The position numbers and the translations under genes are program-made. 42,113 nucleotides of DNA. It comes from Candidatus Zhuqueibacterota bacterium. Its GTDB lineage: Bacteria; Zhuqueibacterota; Zhuqueibacteria; Zhuqueibacterales; Geothermadaptataceae. The stretch covers positions 1 through 42,113 of the forward strand of contig WFVT01000287.1 in the NCBI GenBank assembly GCA_015491485.1, in the 5' to 3' direction. Below, one piece after another: positions 1-9,634 of this stretch. Under the pieces are notes generated by a model. The model searched no databases, had not been told where the DNA came from, and worked only from the letters and a program-made list of their open reading frames with translations. Each line of letters begins with the position of its first letter. Position 1 is the stretch's first letter.

Positions 1-536
1 ATGCTGAACCGTTCCTCGGAAAGTGCTTTATGGAAAGCCGGTGCAATTCTTTCCGCTTTTCGCGCCTTTTCGTGAAAAAGGAAAAGGATTTTCTGTATCC
101 GGCGGGGGAATGGTACACGGATGGAACGTTTGCGCAGCTTGACAAGGAGTTTGGGGGCGGTTCCATCCGTGTCCCCGGAGATGCCCCACCGTTTTCGGCA
201 GAGACGTCCACTGCACCCGGGATTTGAGCGTGTTCCCGGTTTTGTTTTCTACCCATCCGCCCCGCGCTTCTTCGGTATGGTCTGAGTGGTCTCCCCGCTT
301 AGGGCTGGTCAACAATAGAAACATTGCCCCAAAATCATCATATCCGCGGAAGCGGACATTCAGGATAAACAGCCCGTTATGGATTCCCGCTTTCGTGGGA
401 ATGACGCTGAATGGATGTTTTTGACGGCCCCGTGATCCGCCTAAATTTTCAATTGTGATTTTGAGGGAAAATGCTAAATTCTTTCCATGGTGAAAGAAAG
501 AGCAGCTTTTCCCCGACACTTGTGAAGGAGATGAAC
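1..536. other. Gene-free leading region
   Basis: No convincing gene was found on either strand. The open frames here have no ribosome-binding site and no recognisable protein features, and the longest runs antisense through the palindromic repeat at 303-432. The right end holds the leader of the aminotransferase gene with its AAGGAG at 525-530. Confidence 0.6.
303..432. repeat. Palindromic intergenic repeat, copy 1
   Basis: This stretch aligns along its length with 10260-10396. Both copies share the start ATTGCCCCAAAATC, a small hairpin of the form CGC-GGAA-GCG, the word CATTCAGGA, a hairpin ATTCCC-8 nt-GGGAAT (perfect here, one mismatch in copy 2) and the end GACGGCCCCGT. The ATTCCC-N8-GGGAAT core is the shape of the dRS3-type repeat known from Neisseria and seen in many genomes. 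Read on the minus strand it gives the familiar false peptide 'VIPxKAGI'. It lies in a gene-free stretch. Whether it is mobile or only a processed-RNA or terminator-like element cannot be told from two copies. Confidence 0.7.
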
Positions 537-1640
537 ATGCAGGTCCCGTTTTTGGATTTGCCGCAACAGACTGAAAATTTACGCGCTGAATTACAGGAGG
601 CCATGGAGCCCGTTTTGAAACGATGTGATTTCGTGGGCGGCGAAGCTGTGCAGCAATTTGAAAAAGCATTTGCTGAGTTTTGTGGTGTAAAATATGCCGT
701 GGGGGTCTCCAACGGAACAGATGCGATCTATCTGGCCCTGCGCGCCATGGGAATCGGCCCCGGGGATGAAGTGATTACCGTACCCAACACGTTTATCGGC
801 ACCACGGCCCCCATTTCTCGCACCGGCGCCCGGATTCGCTTTGTGGACGTAAATCCGCTCACTCTCAATATCGACGTGCAAAACATCGAGAAGGCGATCA
901 CCCCGAACACGCGGGCCATTGTGCCGGTGCATTTGTACGGGCAACCGGCCGACATGCAGTCCATTTTGCAGACGGCCCGTGAGCATGACCTGCTGATCCT
1001 GGAAGACGCTGCCCAGGCGCACGGAGCGCGTTACCGTCAAAAAACCGTCGGCGGGTTCGGGCGGATGGCTTGCTTCAGCTTTTATCCGGGCAAAAATCTC
1101 GGCGCCTTTGGCGACGCCGGCGCTGTGGTGACCAACGATGAAGCTCTGGCGGAAAAAGTGCGCATTCTGCGCGATGCCGGACGCATCAGCAAATATGAGC
1201 ATATCGAAGAAGGATATAACCACCGGCTGGACACGCTGCAGGCCGCAGTATTAACGGTCAAGCTGCGGCATTTATCCGAATGGAACCGACGCCGGAGAGA
1301 TATTGCTGCGCGATACCACGCGCACTTTGAAGGACATGAAGCCATCAGACCCGTTGCCGAGCCCGACGGCTTCGAAGGCGTTTATCACTTGTACGTGGTA
1401 CAGGTGCCGCAACGCGAGCGTGTGCGCCGGCACCTGGCCGATGCGGGTATTCAAACCGGAATTCATTATCCCATCCCCCTGCATTTGCAGCCGGCTTACC
1501 GGTATCTGGGCTATCAGCCGGGAGACTTCCCCGTGGCCGAAGAAGCCGCCAAAAACGTGCTCAGTTTGCCCATTTTTCCTGAAATGACCGATGAGATGGT
1601 GGACTATGTTGCGGAGAAGCTCATCCGGGCTGTCGGTTAG
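537..1640 (+). CDS. DegT/DnrJ/EryC1/StrS-family PLP aminotransferase
   Basis: A sugar aminotransferase of fold type I. Members move an amino group, usually from glutamate, to a keto-sugar nucleotide in the synthesis of cell-surface or secreted glycans. The ATG at 537 is chosen because AAGGAG ends six bases before it and the protein then opens with VPFLDL, the usual start of the family. ATGs at 531 and 471 are placed less well. At 367 residues it is of normal length. The PLP-binding lysine is Lys186 in SFYPGKNLGAFGDAG. GVSNGTDAIYLAL, the EDAAQAHGA block and the C-terminal GIHYPIPLHLQPAY are all present. A glycosyltransferase-like gene follows at 1817, which fits a role in surface glycan synthesis. 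The exact sugar cannot be read from the sequence. Confidence 0.93.
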   Translation: MQVPFLDLPQQTENLRAELQEAMEPVLKRCDFVGGEAVQQFEKAFAEFCGVKYAVGVSNGTDAIYLALRAMGIGPGDEVITVPNTFIGTTAPISRTGARIRFVDVNPLTLNIDVQNIEKAITPNTRAIVPVHLYGQPADMQSILQTAREHDLLILEDAAQAHGARYRQKTVGGFGRMACFSFYPGKNLGAFGDAGAVVTNDEALAEKVRILRDAGRISKYEHIEEGYNHRLDTLQAAVLTVKLRHLSEWNRRRRDIAARYHAHFEGHEAIRPVAEPDGFEGVYHLYVVQVPQRERVRRHLADAGIQTGIHYPIPLHLQPAYRYLGYQPGDFPVAEEAAKNVLSLPIFPEMTDEMVDYVAEKLIRAVG

Positions 1641-1652
1641 GCCGGGCTTTGC

Positions 1653-1667
1653 CGGAAAAATTTTCCG
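1653..1667. promoter_or_regulatory. 15-bp palindrome after the aminotransferase gene
   Basis: CGGAAAA-A-TTTTCCG is a perfect dyad 13 bases after the aminotransferase stop. It has no long T-run, so it is either a weak terminator hairpin or a protein-binding site. The sequence does not decide. Confidence 0.3.
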
Positions 1668-1816
1668 ATTCCTCGGACATTGCGGGTATAAAATGAAAGT
1701 AAAATGGGGCAGATTCAACCGGACATCACCGTTTTGAGCCCAACCGATCGGGTGCGCGAGCGTAACAGCTCCGGAATGGACAGGAAACCCATTTTGCCAT
1801 ACACAAGGATGTCAGC

Positions 1817-3025
1817 ATGCCCAGGGTATTGATTATAGATGAAATCACCCATGCATCTCCCGGCCGGCCGCAGGATTTCCGTCTGAGTCAGTTTATCCGA
1901 TTTTTGCCGGATGCGGGATGGGAACCTGTGTGTCTGTCGCACAGGCGGTTCGCCAGGGCGGGGAAGGCTGCCGCACGGCGATTGCAGGACCGTCCGAATG
2001 CCGGTCTCGGGGAACCGCAGCGGAACGGAACGGCGAACGCTGCGGCGCTGCCGCCGTTGCAGTGGATCTGGCGGTTCCCGGGCATCTACTGGGATGCCAG
2101 CCGACTCGCTCAAACAGGCGATTTCGATTTAATTTTCTCTTTTGGTCACGCATTGGAGACGCACTGGCTCGCCGGCCATCTCGCCGGTAAGTTCGGCCTT
2201 CCGTGGATTCCGGATCTCAGCCGGTTAACCGTCCCTGCCGACGGGCAGCCGTCTATCTGGCGGCGTAATCTGCTGCAGAGTGTGGAAGGAATGCTGACAC
2301 GAAATGCGGCAATGGCGGTGATTAGCAGTGAAGATCGCCGGGATATCTGGCTGGACCGGCTGCCGCAAATGCCGCGGGCAAAAATCCGCTATCTTCCCGA
2401 GGGTTTTGATCCGTTTTTCGATCAGCGGACGTCTTCAGAAAACGGCCGGGCATCAACCTTCCGGATTCTTTTCTCACAGCCGGTGTTACATTTGCGGGCA
2501 TTGCGGGGCTTTTTGCTGGCGCTCGAATCGATCTTCAAAAAGCATCCAGCCTGGATGCGCGATTTTCTTCTGCTCTGGCGGGGGCCCATTCACGATGAAA
2601 TCAAGGGATTTTTGGCCCGGGTGGCGGGTGAAAAACAATTCATCTGGCTTAAAGATCAGGAAAATGGTGCTTCTGAAAAACCTCCCCGGCCGGAAGTGAT
2701 TTTGACGTTCCTGCCGGAACAACCCACCGCCGATTTTCAGGTGCATGCCAGCTTTTTCCGGCTGTTGCCGGAAAACCGCCCTTATCTTGCCATTGGGCCG
2801 GATTGCAGTCTGCGCCGGTTCATCCGCCGCGAAAAACTGGGCCGTGAATTCGATCCGGAAGAGATCGGCGGCATCGCCGCTGCCTTGACGTACTGGTTTG
2901 TCGAATTCAAAAACGGCACTCTGCAATCCTGGCAAAAAGATGTGCGTGAATTTGGCTACGACCACCTGACCCGGCAGTTAGCCCGCCATTTTGATGCCTG
3001 CCTGCCGTATAAGCTGCCGTCTTGA
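1817..3025 (+). CDS. GT-B-fold glycosyltransferase-like protein
   Basis: A 402-residue cytoplasmic protein laid out like a GT4-type glycosyltransferase. The N-terminal half opens with MPRVLIIDE and has a DFDLIFSFGHALETHWLAG segment like the acceptor domain of the family. The switch region holds KIRYLPEGFDPFF, matching the family's 'i.nGvdp..F' hinge. The C-terminal half ends in REKLGREFDPEEIGGIAAAL, like the nucleotide-sugar domain. A clear E-x7-E pair is not visible, so the donor site is divergent. AAGGA precedes the ATG by about nine bases. It lies 176 bp after the aminotransferase, which suggests a shared role in surface polysaccharide or glycoprotein assembly. Substrate unknown. Confidence 0.6.
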   Translation: MPRVLIIDEITHASPGRPQDFRLSQFIRFLPDAGWEPVCLSHRRFARAGKAAARRLQDRPNAGLGEPQRNGTANAAALPPLQWIWRFPGIYWDASRLAQTGDFDLIFSFGHALETHWLAGHLAGKFGLPWIPDLSRLTVPADGQPSIWRRNLLQSVEGMLTRNAAMAVISSEDRRDIWLDRLPQMPRAKIRYLPEGFDPFFDQRTSSENGRASTFRILFSQPVLHLRALRGFLLALESIFKKHPAWMRDFLLLWRGPIHDEIKGFLARVAGEKQFIWLKDQENGASEKPPRPEVILTFLPEQPTADFQVHASFFRLLPENRPYLAIGPDCSLRRFIRREKLGREFDPEEIGGIAAALTYWFVEFKNGTLQSWQKDVREFGYDHLTRQLARHFDACLPYKLPS

Positions 3026-3113
3026 TTCCGCTTTGATTCAAGTCGATAAATAGGACACATGATTCGAATGGCTGCCGCAAAAAATCGCGAGAGCTGAAAT
3101 CGGTGCTGTAGCC

Positions 3114-6100
3114 ATGAACCACAAGCAATTACTGAAAGGATATCGCTTGTTACTCGGCCGGAAGCTCACGACAGGCACGATAGGGCTCGTCCTCCTGCTG
3201 ACCGCTCTGCCGGTTCCGCCGCTGACAGCGCAATCGCCTGTCGGTGCACGCGTGCTTGAATCATCTTCACATCGGTTGACGTTTGAGGTGGCATTTGATC
3301 ATGCCAACACCGCTGCGTTGCTGAAAACGGCGAAATCGGCCACGGATTCCGGCTTCCGCTCGGCAAATGGGTTGAGGCGCTCTTTTCTGGTTGTGCTGCC
3401 TCCGGATGGTGCGGTGAAAATGCGAGCCTCCTACAGCGGTGTATCGCCGGTTGCGTCTCCGGATTCGTCCCTGGTTAGCCATTTGAACCGGGAATTCGTA
3501 CAATGGAAAGAAATCGGCCTCTGGCGGGGATTCCGGCTTGCACGCGTCGAATTGCAGGCCGTCGGCCGTGAACCGGGGAATGGCTGGCAGGCGATTTCTT
3601 CGGCAACGGTGCAATTATCGTTTGAAAATGCGCCGATGGAATCGCCCGCGCCTTTATTGCCGGAAGAACGGTCTTTTATCGAAAAAGCGATCAATGCGGA
3701 GATGGCCACGTACTGGCGGAAAAAATCAGACCGGAAGCGGCCGGCTGCCGTGAGGCGGCAGGTTGAAAAAGCGCCGGCGGTAAAGATTTTCGTTCACCGG
3801 GACGGGATGGTTCGTGTTACCCTGCAGGCCGTTCTCGATGCCGGCCTGTCTGTAACTGATGTGCCGGTGTCGCGGGTGCACATCAGCCACCGCGGGGTCG
3901 CAATCCCGGTTTTCTGGGAGGAGGATGGGGACGGCCTGTGGGAGCCCGGAGAAGCCGTCTGGTTTTGGGGTGAGCGTCCGCGCGGTGACAGCACCTGGTA
4001 CAATGAAGAGACGGCCGCCAATGTCTATTGGCTGAGTTTGAAAGAATCTACTGCCACCGGCTTCCGGGCGGTGCCTGCCGCGCCGAACGCCCCGGCGGTC
4101 ACGGTGGATTCCGTCTGGCAATGGCGCCATTTTGAGCAGAATCGGAGCTATTACAACGGGGATGATGAGGCGGATATTTTCACGACGGATCGCATTCCGG
4201 GCGAAGGCTGGATCTGGAAGCGGTTGATGGGTGGGGAGGAGCTGGAGACAACCGTGAACTGGCCGGCACCGGCCACCGGCGCGCCGCCGGGTAGCCTGAG
4301 AGTCCGGGTGCGTGGCATTACCCGGACCTCGATCAAACCCAATCACCATGTTCGGATTCGCCTGAATGATGTTTCGGTGACCGATACCTTATTCTCCGAC
4401 AATGCCGACGTTTTGATCGAAGCAGCGGTTCCGGCGGATCGGCTCCGCGACGGTCAAAACCGGATTCAGATTCAAAACGTGGGGGATACCGGGGCGCCGA
4501 TTGATCAAATTTACGTGGACTGGTTTGAAATCGGGGGGTGGCGGCGTTTGCGGTGGACGGATTCGGTACTGACCATGGAAGCACAGCCTTTGCCCGATGG
4601 CGGCCGGCAACGGTTTCATGTCCGCGGCATGCCGGGAGCGCCGTTCTGGATTTTCGACCTCACGCTCGGCCGGTATCTGCAGCCTGATTCGGTGTGGCAG
4701 GACGCTCAGGAAGTGCGGCACCTTTTGTTTTCGGATACGCTCAGTGCGCCACGCCGATATTTGATCCTGACGCAGGAGGGCTTGCTGAGGCCGGATTCAC
4801 TGCGGCTGGACAGCCCCAGCCAGTGGCGATCACCGGAACGGCAGGCCGACATGATCATCGTCTCGCATGCGGATTTTCTGCCGGCAGCCGACCGGCTGGC
4901 CGAGTTTAAACGGCGGCATTCCGGTCTGCGCGTTGCCGTGGTCGATGTGGAGGATATTTACGACGAATTCAACAGCGGCATCGTATCGGTAAACGCATTG
5001 AGGCGGTTTTTTGAGTATGCTTACCGGCAATGGCAAAAGCCTGAACCGCGTTATGTGCTGCTGGTCGGGGATGGCACCTGGGATCCGCGCCGGTTTTCGC
5101 CGTTCAGCCGCAAGCGCAATTTTATTCCGGTGTATGGCAATCCAGTGAGCGACAGCCGGTTGGTCTGCGTCGATGGCCCGGATGATTTTTTGCCAGACAT
5201 GTTTATCGGCCGGTTGCCGGTGGAAACCCTGGTGGAAGCCGATGCCATGGTGGATAAGATTATTCAATATGAAACTCAGCCGTTGCCGGATTGGAGCAAA
5301 CAGTTTGTTTTCCTCAACGGTGGGATCAATGCCTATGAACAGGGATTGTTCTATCGCCAGAGCGAACGCCTCATTGAACATTTTGTAGAGCCGCCGCCGG
5401 TTGCCGGCCGGGTGCAGCGGATTTATAAAACCACAGAAGGCCGAATCCGCGGTGAACGGCTTCCCGAAATTCTGCAGGCGATCGATTCCGGTTGTATGCT
5501 GTTTACGTTTTCCGGCCATGCCGGAAGCCGGACCTGGGAACTGATGATGGTGAACGAAGACATTCCCCGATTACAGAACCGGCAAAAGCTGCCTTTCATT
5601 GCCAGCATGACCTGCCACACGGCCCGGTTTGCCAATCCTGAACAGAATAGTTTCGGCGAGGATTTCGTCCGGCTCCCGGAGAGGGGAGCGGTCGCATTCT
5701 GGAGCACCAGCGGCTGGGGCTTCGTGTATCAGGATGGCATTTTGCTGGATGGACTGTTTCAGGCGGTGGCCCAGGATTCGATCCGGGAGGTGGGAGTCAT
5801 CACCACCCTGGCGAAGCTGCATCTCTGGATGCAGTTGGGCAGCTTGCCGGTCAATCGAAATTTGATTGACCAGTACACTTTATTGGGAGATCCGAGTTTG
5901 AAACTGGCGCTGCCGACCAGGCCGGACCTGGCGATCCGTTCAACCGACCTCGCCACCCGGCCCGAGGCGCCGACAGAGCAGGATTCCGTTGTGCAGATTC
6001 AGGTGCGGCTGCGAAACCGCGGATTGGTGCCGCTGGATTCGGTGGCCGTCCGCGTGCAGGTAGCCTCCGATCAGGGAGGGGGCCAGACCTGGCAGTTCCG

Positions 6101-8387
6101 AATGCCCCCGGTGGGGTTCCAGGATTCCTTACGCTTCACCTGGAATGCGCGATTTCGGCAAACCCCGGCAAGGCTCACTGCCGTACTGGATCCGCAAAAT
6201 CAGATAGTTGAAGTGGATGAAACCAATAATCGGGCGGAGCGGGTGATTCTTTTTCGCCGCCTGAATTTCAGCCTGGCTGATCCGCGTCCCTGGGCTGTGA
6301 TTTCCGAGCCGAGACCGGTTTTGCGAATCTACAATCCACCGGTAGCGTCTGCAACTCCCCGGCAATTTCTGTTTGAGATCGATACCACCTCGAGTTTTGA
6401 TAGCGAGTGGAAAATGCGCTCAGACCCCGTCGCCGAGCAAACGGTGCGCACCGAATGGCGCGTTCCCCGCCCACTGGCGCCGCGATTGTATTTCTGGCGC
6501 GTGCGTGAGATTGCAAGTCCGGACGGAGACTGGCAATCGGCGGCTTTTTATGTCGATACCACGACCGCAGGTGCCGGATTCCGGCAGCAGTCCCCCAATT
6601 GGGCGCTGGCGGAGGGAGCGTTCCAACCGGTCGGCGATGGGATCGCTTTACCGGCGGATTCATCCCGGAGTTTAAGTTTCGCGGTTCAATCGGCCGGGAG
6701 CCAGGATGGAAATCGATGCCTGATCACGGTTCAGGGAGAGCGTATCAACGGTTCGGGAAACGGTTTGCATATCGTGGCTTATGATCCGATTGCCCGCAAG
6801 GTCCTCGGCGAACCGCAAGTGTTCAGCGCAGAGGATTCCGGTCGTGCGGCGGAAGCCGCGGCATTTCTCCGCGGACTTCCGCAGGGGGCGCTGCTTCTGG
6901 CCGGGGTTCAGGGAGACGCGGTTCAGTTGGTCACGCCCGAATTGGTTCTGGCTTTCCGGGAATGGGGAAGCCGGCAATTTGAGCATGTACAGGCTCAAAA
7001 CGGCTGGGCGTTTATCGGGATGCGCGGCCTGACATCGCCTCTGGCGGAAGCGCGCAAGCGCCCCGGCAGTGGGGAAGCCTCGGCGGTTTTTCGCTTGTTG
7101 CCGTTTCAAATCCGTTCCAGCGTGACGTCCCCGGTGATCGGCCCCGCGGTTCGCTGGCACACCGCCTGGTGGCGGCGTGGAAAAGAATGGGTGCGGCTTC
7201 CCGGGTCGGCTCCGGGTTCCGTGGAAGTGGTACTTTGGGGTGGGCGCACGCGTTATGGTCCGTGGCAAGCCCTGATTCCATCTGCCGGCAACAACGAAGC
7301 TCTGAAGCATATCGATGCGGATGATTTTCCCTATGTGCGCCTTCAGGCGGAACTCCGCGACGATGACGGCATGAATTCGCCCGTCCTCGCTGCGTGGCAG
7401 GTGACGTTCGACCCGGCAGGCGACTTGATTGTGGACGCACCGAATGTAACGTTCAGCTCCGATTCGGTGTATCCTGGAGAGGCAATCGAAGTCAATGTAC
7501 CGGTCATAAACCTGGGCGCATACGCCGTGGATTCGTTGCGCCTAGTGTTGCGGGACGCGCAAATCGATGCCAGAGTGCATGATGAAAAAACGCTTTCGCT
7601 GAGTCCCGGTAAGCTCCAAAACGTGACTTTGACGTGGATCGAACAGCGGCCCGGGACCTACTCGGTGGAAGTGGCACTCGATCCGGACGACCGTTTTCCT
7701 GAGCCGGTGGAGTCGAATAATCTGCTTTTGCATCGCTTCACGGTGCTGAAAGACAGTATCGCACCTGAAATTCGCGTGCTGTTCGACGGACGGATTGCCG
7801 CCGATGAGGCGTTTGTGAATGCCAGTCCCCGGATTGTTTGCGAAATATACGATCAAAGCCCGATAGCCGTTCAGGATACCAGTGATATTCAGCTCACCCT
7901 GGACAATGTCCCGCTTTCGTTCACCGGCTCTCCCTGGCCGGTCTCGTTTCAGCCAATCCGTGATGGCTCACGGAAACGGGCTGTCTTGCAATTTCAACCG
8001 CAACTCGATCCAGGGAACCATGCCCTGCAAATTGTGGTGCAGGATCGCCTGGGCTATATGGCCGAAAAGCGAATTGAATTCATCGTGTCGGATAAAATTG
8101 CAATCCGAAATGCGATCAATTTCCCCAATCCCTTTCGCGATCAGACGGCGTTTACCTTCGATCTTACCGCTTCGGCGGAGCACGGTATCATTAAAATTTT
8201 TACATTAAGCGGCCGGCTGATTCATTCCATTGAGTTTACTCCGCGGGTCGGATACAACCAGATCCAATGGGATGGGCGAGATCAGCTCGGCGAGCCGCTG
8301 GCCAACGGCGTGTATCTGTACAAAATTGCGGTGCGTCGCGGCGATCAGCAGGTGGAAACCATCCAGAAACTCGCCATCGCCCGGTAG
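3114..8387 (+). CDS. Secreted C25 (gingipain/PorU-like) multidomain protein
   Basis: A 1757-residue exported protein. Residues 1-39 look like a signal peptide (basic start, hydrophobic LVLLLTALPVPPL, cleavage near LTAQ). A peptidase C25 domain starts near residue 579. His802 (FSGHAGS) and Cys834 (MTCHTA) match the gingipain catalytic pair, whose residues lie about 33 apart in RgpB; here the distance is 32. CARDB-like beta-sandwich repeats follow at about 939-1048 and 1437-1546, each ending in a VDETNN/PVESNN word. A FlgD-type Ig/sorting-like domain closes the protein from about 1665 (INFPNPF ... WDGRDQLGEPLANGVYLYKI). C25 proteins with this plan act either as the type IX sortase PorU or as secreted proteases. 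PorU is usually about 1100-1200 residues, so this one is long. No other type IX genes are in the window. Confidence 0.82.
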   Translation: MNHKQLLKGYRLLLGRKLTTGTIGLVLLLTALPVPPLTAQSPVGARVLESSSHRLTFEVAFDHANTAALLKTAKSATDSGFRSANGLRRSFLVVLPPDGAVKMRASYSGVSPVASPDSSLVSHLNREFVQWKEIGLWRGFRLARVELQAVGREPGNGWQAISSATVQLSFENAPMESPAPLLPEERSFIEKAINAEMATYWRKKSDRKRPAAVRRQVEKAPAVKIFVHRDGMVRVTLQAVLDAGLSVTDVPVSRVHISHRGVAIPVFWEEDGDGLWEPGEAVWFWGERPRGDSTWYNEETAANVYWLSLKESTATGFRAVPAAPNAPAVTVDSVWQWRHFEQNRSYYNGDDEADIFTTDRIPGEGWIWKRLMGGEELETTVNWPAPATGAPPGSLRVRVRGITRTSIKPNHHVRIRLNDVSVTDTLFSDNADVLIEAAVPADRLRDGQNRIQIQNVGDTGAPIDQIYVDWFEIGGWRRLRWTDSVLTMEAQPLPDGGRQRFHVRGMPGAPFWIFDLTLGRYLQPDSVWQDAQEVRHLLFSDTLSAPRRYLILTQEGLLRPDSLRLDSPSQWRSPERQADMIIVSHADFLPAADRLAEFKRRHSGLRVAVVDVEDIYDEFNSGIVSVNALRRFFEYAYRQWQKPEPRYVLLVGDGTWDPRRFSPFSRKRNFIPVYGNPVSDSRLVCVDGPDDFLPDMFIGRLPVETLVEADAMVDKIIQYETQPLPDWSKQFVFLNGGINAYEQGLFYRQSERLIEHFVEPPPVAGRVQRIYKTTEGRIRGERLPEILQAIDSGCMLFTFSGHAGSRTWELMMVNEDIPRLQNRQKLPFIASMTCHTARFANPEQNSFGEDFVRLPERGAVAFWSTSGWGFVYQDGILLDGLFQAVAQDSIREVGVITTLAKLHLWMQLGSLPVNRNLIDQYTLLGDPSLKLALPTRPDLAIRSTDLATRPEAPTEQDSVVQIQVRLRNRGLVPLDSVAVRVQVASDQGGGQTWQFRMPPVGFQDSLRFTWNARFRQTPARLTAVLDPQNQIVEVDETNNRAERVILFRRLNFSLADPRPWAVISEPRPVLRIYNPPVASATPRQFLFEIDTTSSFDSEWKMRSDPVAEQTVRTEWRVPRPLAPRLYFWRVREIASPDGDWQSAAFYVDTTTAGAGFRQQSPNWALAEGAFQPVGDGIALPADSSRSLSFAVQSAGSQDGNRCLITVQGERINGSGNGLHIVAYDPIARKVLGEPQVFSAEDSGRAAEAAAFLRGLPQGALLLAGVQGDAVQLVTPELVLAFREWGSRQFEHVQAQNGWAFIGMRGLTSPLAEARKRPGSGEASAVFRLLPFQIRSSVTSPVIGPAVRWHTAWWRRGKEWVRLPGSAPGSVEVVLWGGRTRYGPWQALIPSAGNNEALKHIDADDFPYVRLQAELRDDDGMNSPVLAAWQVTFDPAGDLIVDAPNVTFSSDSVYPGEAIEVNVPVINLGAYAVDSLRLVLRDAQIDARVHDEKTLSLSPGKLQNVTLTWIEQRPGTYSVEVALDPDDRFPEPVESNNLLLHRFTVLKDSIAPEIRVLFDGRIAADEAFVNASPRIVCEIYDQSPIAVQDTSDIQLTLDNVPLSFTGSPWPVSFQPIRDGSRKRAVLQFQPQLDPGNHALQIVVQDRLGYMAEKRIEFIVSDKIAIRNAINFPNPFRDQTAFTFDLTASAEHGIIKIFTLSGRLIHSIEFTPRVGYNQIQWDGRDQLGEPLANGVYLYKIAVRRGDQQVETIQKLAIAR

Positions 8388-8553
8388 GGGAATCCCTCCG
8401 TTCTGATTATCCTTATCCGGCGGCGGGGATTCCGTTTGAATTTATCCTGCCAATGCATTAACTTTCAACGTAAAAACACGTTCGAATTCATGCCGGAACG
8501 CCGTGTTCCGGAGAAATATCCCCGGGAATATTTTGGACCATTGGGAGATGGCA

Positions 8554-9249
8554 GTGGAAAAAACGGCGACATTATCGCAAAAAATATCCAGGCGGAAAAG
8601 CAGCGAGAGGACCTTGCGGCTCACTGAAATCTTTTACTCCATACAGGGTGAATCCAGCTACATCGGGCGCCCCTGCATTTTCATCCGGACCACCGGCTGT
8701 GATCTGCGCTGTAGCTGGTGCGATACGGAATACGCATTCTATGGCGGCAAAAAATGGCGTTTTGAAGACATCCTGGCCTTTATTCAGCAGTGGCCCTGCA
8801 AGCTGGTGGAATTGACCGGCGGTGAGCCGTTATTGCAAAAGGCTTTACCGGAGTTCGCCGCGTTGCTGCTCCAAAACGGCTATACGGTTCTGGTGGAAAC
8901 CGGCGGGCACCGGGATATTTCGGTGCTGGATCCGCGGGTGATTAAAATTATGGATGTCAAGTGCCCCGGCAGCGGAGAAGCGGATAAGAATTACTGGCCG
9001 AACCTGCAGCATCTGGAGCCCAAAGATCAGGTGAAATTTGTGGTCCGTGATCGGACGGATTTCGACTGGGCGCTGAAAGTGATTGACCAATACCGTCTGT
9101 CTGAGGGCCCGGAGCTGCTGTTTTCGCCGGTCTGGGGGGAATTGGACTACGAGGCTCTGGCGGAGTGGATTCTGCAGTCGGGAATACAGGCGCGGTTGCA
9201 GATTCAGCTTCACAAAATTATCTGGGGGCCGGATCGCAAGGGAGTATAA
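8554..9249 (+). CDS. queE: 7-carboxy-7-deazaguanine synthase (radical SAM)
   Basis: QueE turns 6-carboxytetrahydropterin into 7-carboxy-7-deazaguanine, a step towards queuosine in tRNA, using a 4Fe-4S cluster and S-adenosylmethionine. The cluster motif is Cys49-x3-Cys53-x2-Cys56 (GCDLRCSWCD). SIQGESSYIGRPCIFIR before it and ELTGGEPLLQ (the SAM-binding GGE) after it are typical, as is VDVKCPGSGE-like MDVKCPGSGE. GTG at 8554 is preferred because GGGAG at 8543-8547 is then six bases upstream. With the ATG at 8548 the same motif would touch the start codon. Protein length is then 231 residues. The other queuosine genes are not in the window. Confidence 0.92.
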   Translation: MEKTATLSQKISRRKSSERTLRLTEIFYSIQGESSYIGRPCIFIRTTGCDLRCSWCDTEYAFYGGKKWRFEDILAFIQQWPCKLVELTGGEPLLQKALPEFAALLLQNGYTVLVETGGHRDISVLDPRVIKIMDVKCPGSGEADKNYWPNLQHLEPKDQVKFVVRDRTDFDWALKVIDQYRLSEGPELLFSPVWGELDYEALAEWILQSGIQARLQIQLHKIIWGPDRKGV

Positions 9250-9381
9250 AACAGAACAGACGCAGCCGTTCTGCATACGTTTCGGTGGTGGACTGAGCGG
9301 TGGATGCTGAGGGGGAAACCATTCAGCGAGTGGATTTTGACGCTTTGGCGTGGCGTCTGTAAACGGTGAAATTATGGAGAA

Positions 9382-9411
9382 ATAAAAAAACCCCGACCAA
9401 ATGGCCGGGGT
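9382..9411 (-). terminator. Rho-independent terminator of the cold-shock gene
   Basis: Read on the minus strand, ACCCCGGCC-ATTT-GGTCGGGGT forms a nine-pair stem with one G-T pair, followed at once by seven T. On the plus strand the same position would be an A-C mismatch, so the hairpin is tuned for minus-strand transcripts. It lies 23 bp past the stop codon of the cold-shock gene. Confidence 0.88.
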
Positions 9412-9433
9412 TCTGGTTTTCGCAGTTCGTCGC

Positions 9434-9634
9434 TTATATTTTGGAGACGTTGGTTGCCTGCAGCCCCTTGGGCCCCTGTGCAACTTCAAACTGCACGCGA
9501 TCGCCTTCTTCAAGAGTCTTGAAACCTTCGCCTTCGATAGCATTGTAATGAACAAAGACGTCATCGCCCTGTTCGCGGGTGATAAAACCGTAGCCCTTTG
9601 AGCTGTTGAACCACTTGACAATTCCAGTTTCCAT
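9434..9634 (-). CDS. CspA-family cold-shock protein
   Basis: A 66-residue single-stranded nucleic-acid-binding OB-fold protein, usually an RNA chaperone. The start [18 protein letters not shown] carries the RNP1 motif (KGYGFI). DVFVHYNAI is the RNP2 motif, and [21 protein letters not shown] ends the barrel. ATG at 9634 has AAGGA nine bases upstream. The frame stays open further upstream, but that part is not cold-shock-like and is best read as the long AT-rich leader such genes often have. Confidence 0.96.
   Translation of the reverse strand: METGIVKWFNSSKGYGFITREQGDDVFVHYNAIEGEGFKTLEEGDRVQFEVAQGPKGLQATNVSKI

Noticed and set aside
28-669. 213-residue open frame on the minus strand
   Set aside because: It runs antisense into the aminotransferase gene and through the palindromic repeat, giving the well-known false peptide 'VIPxKAGI'. 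No ribosome-binding site.
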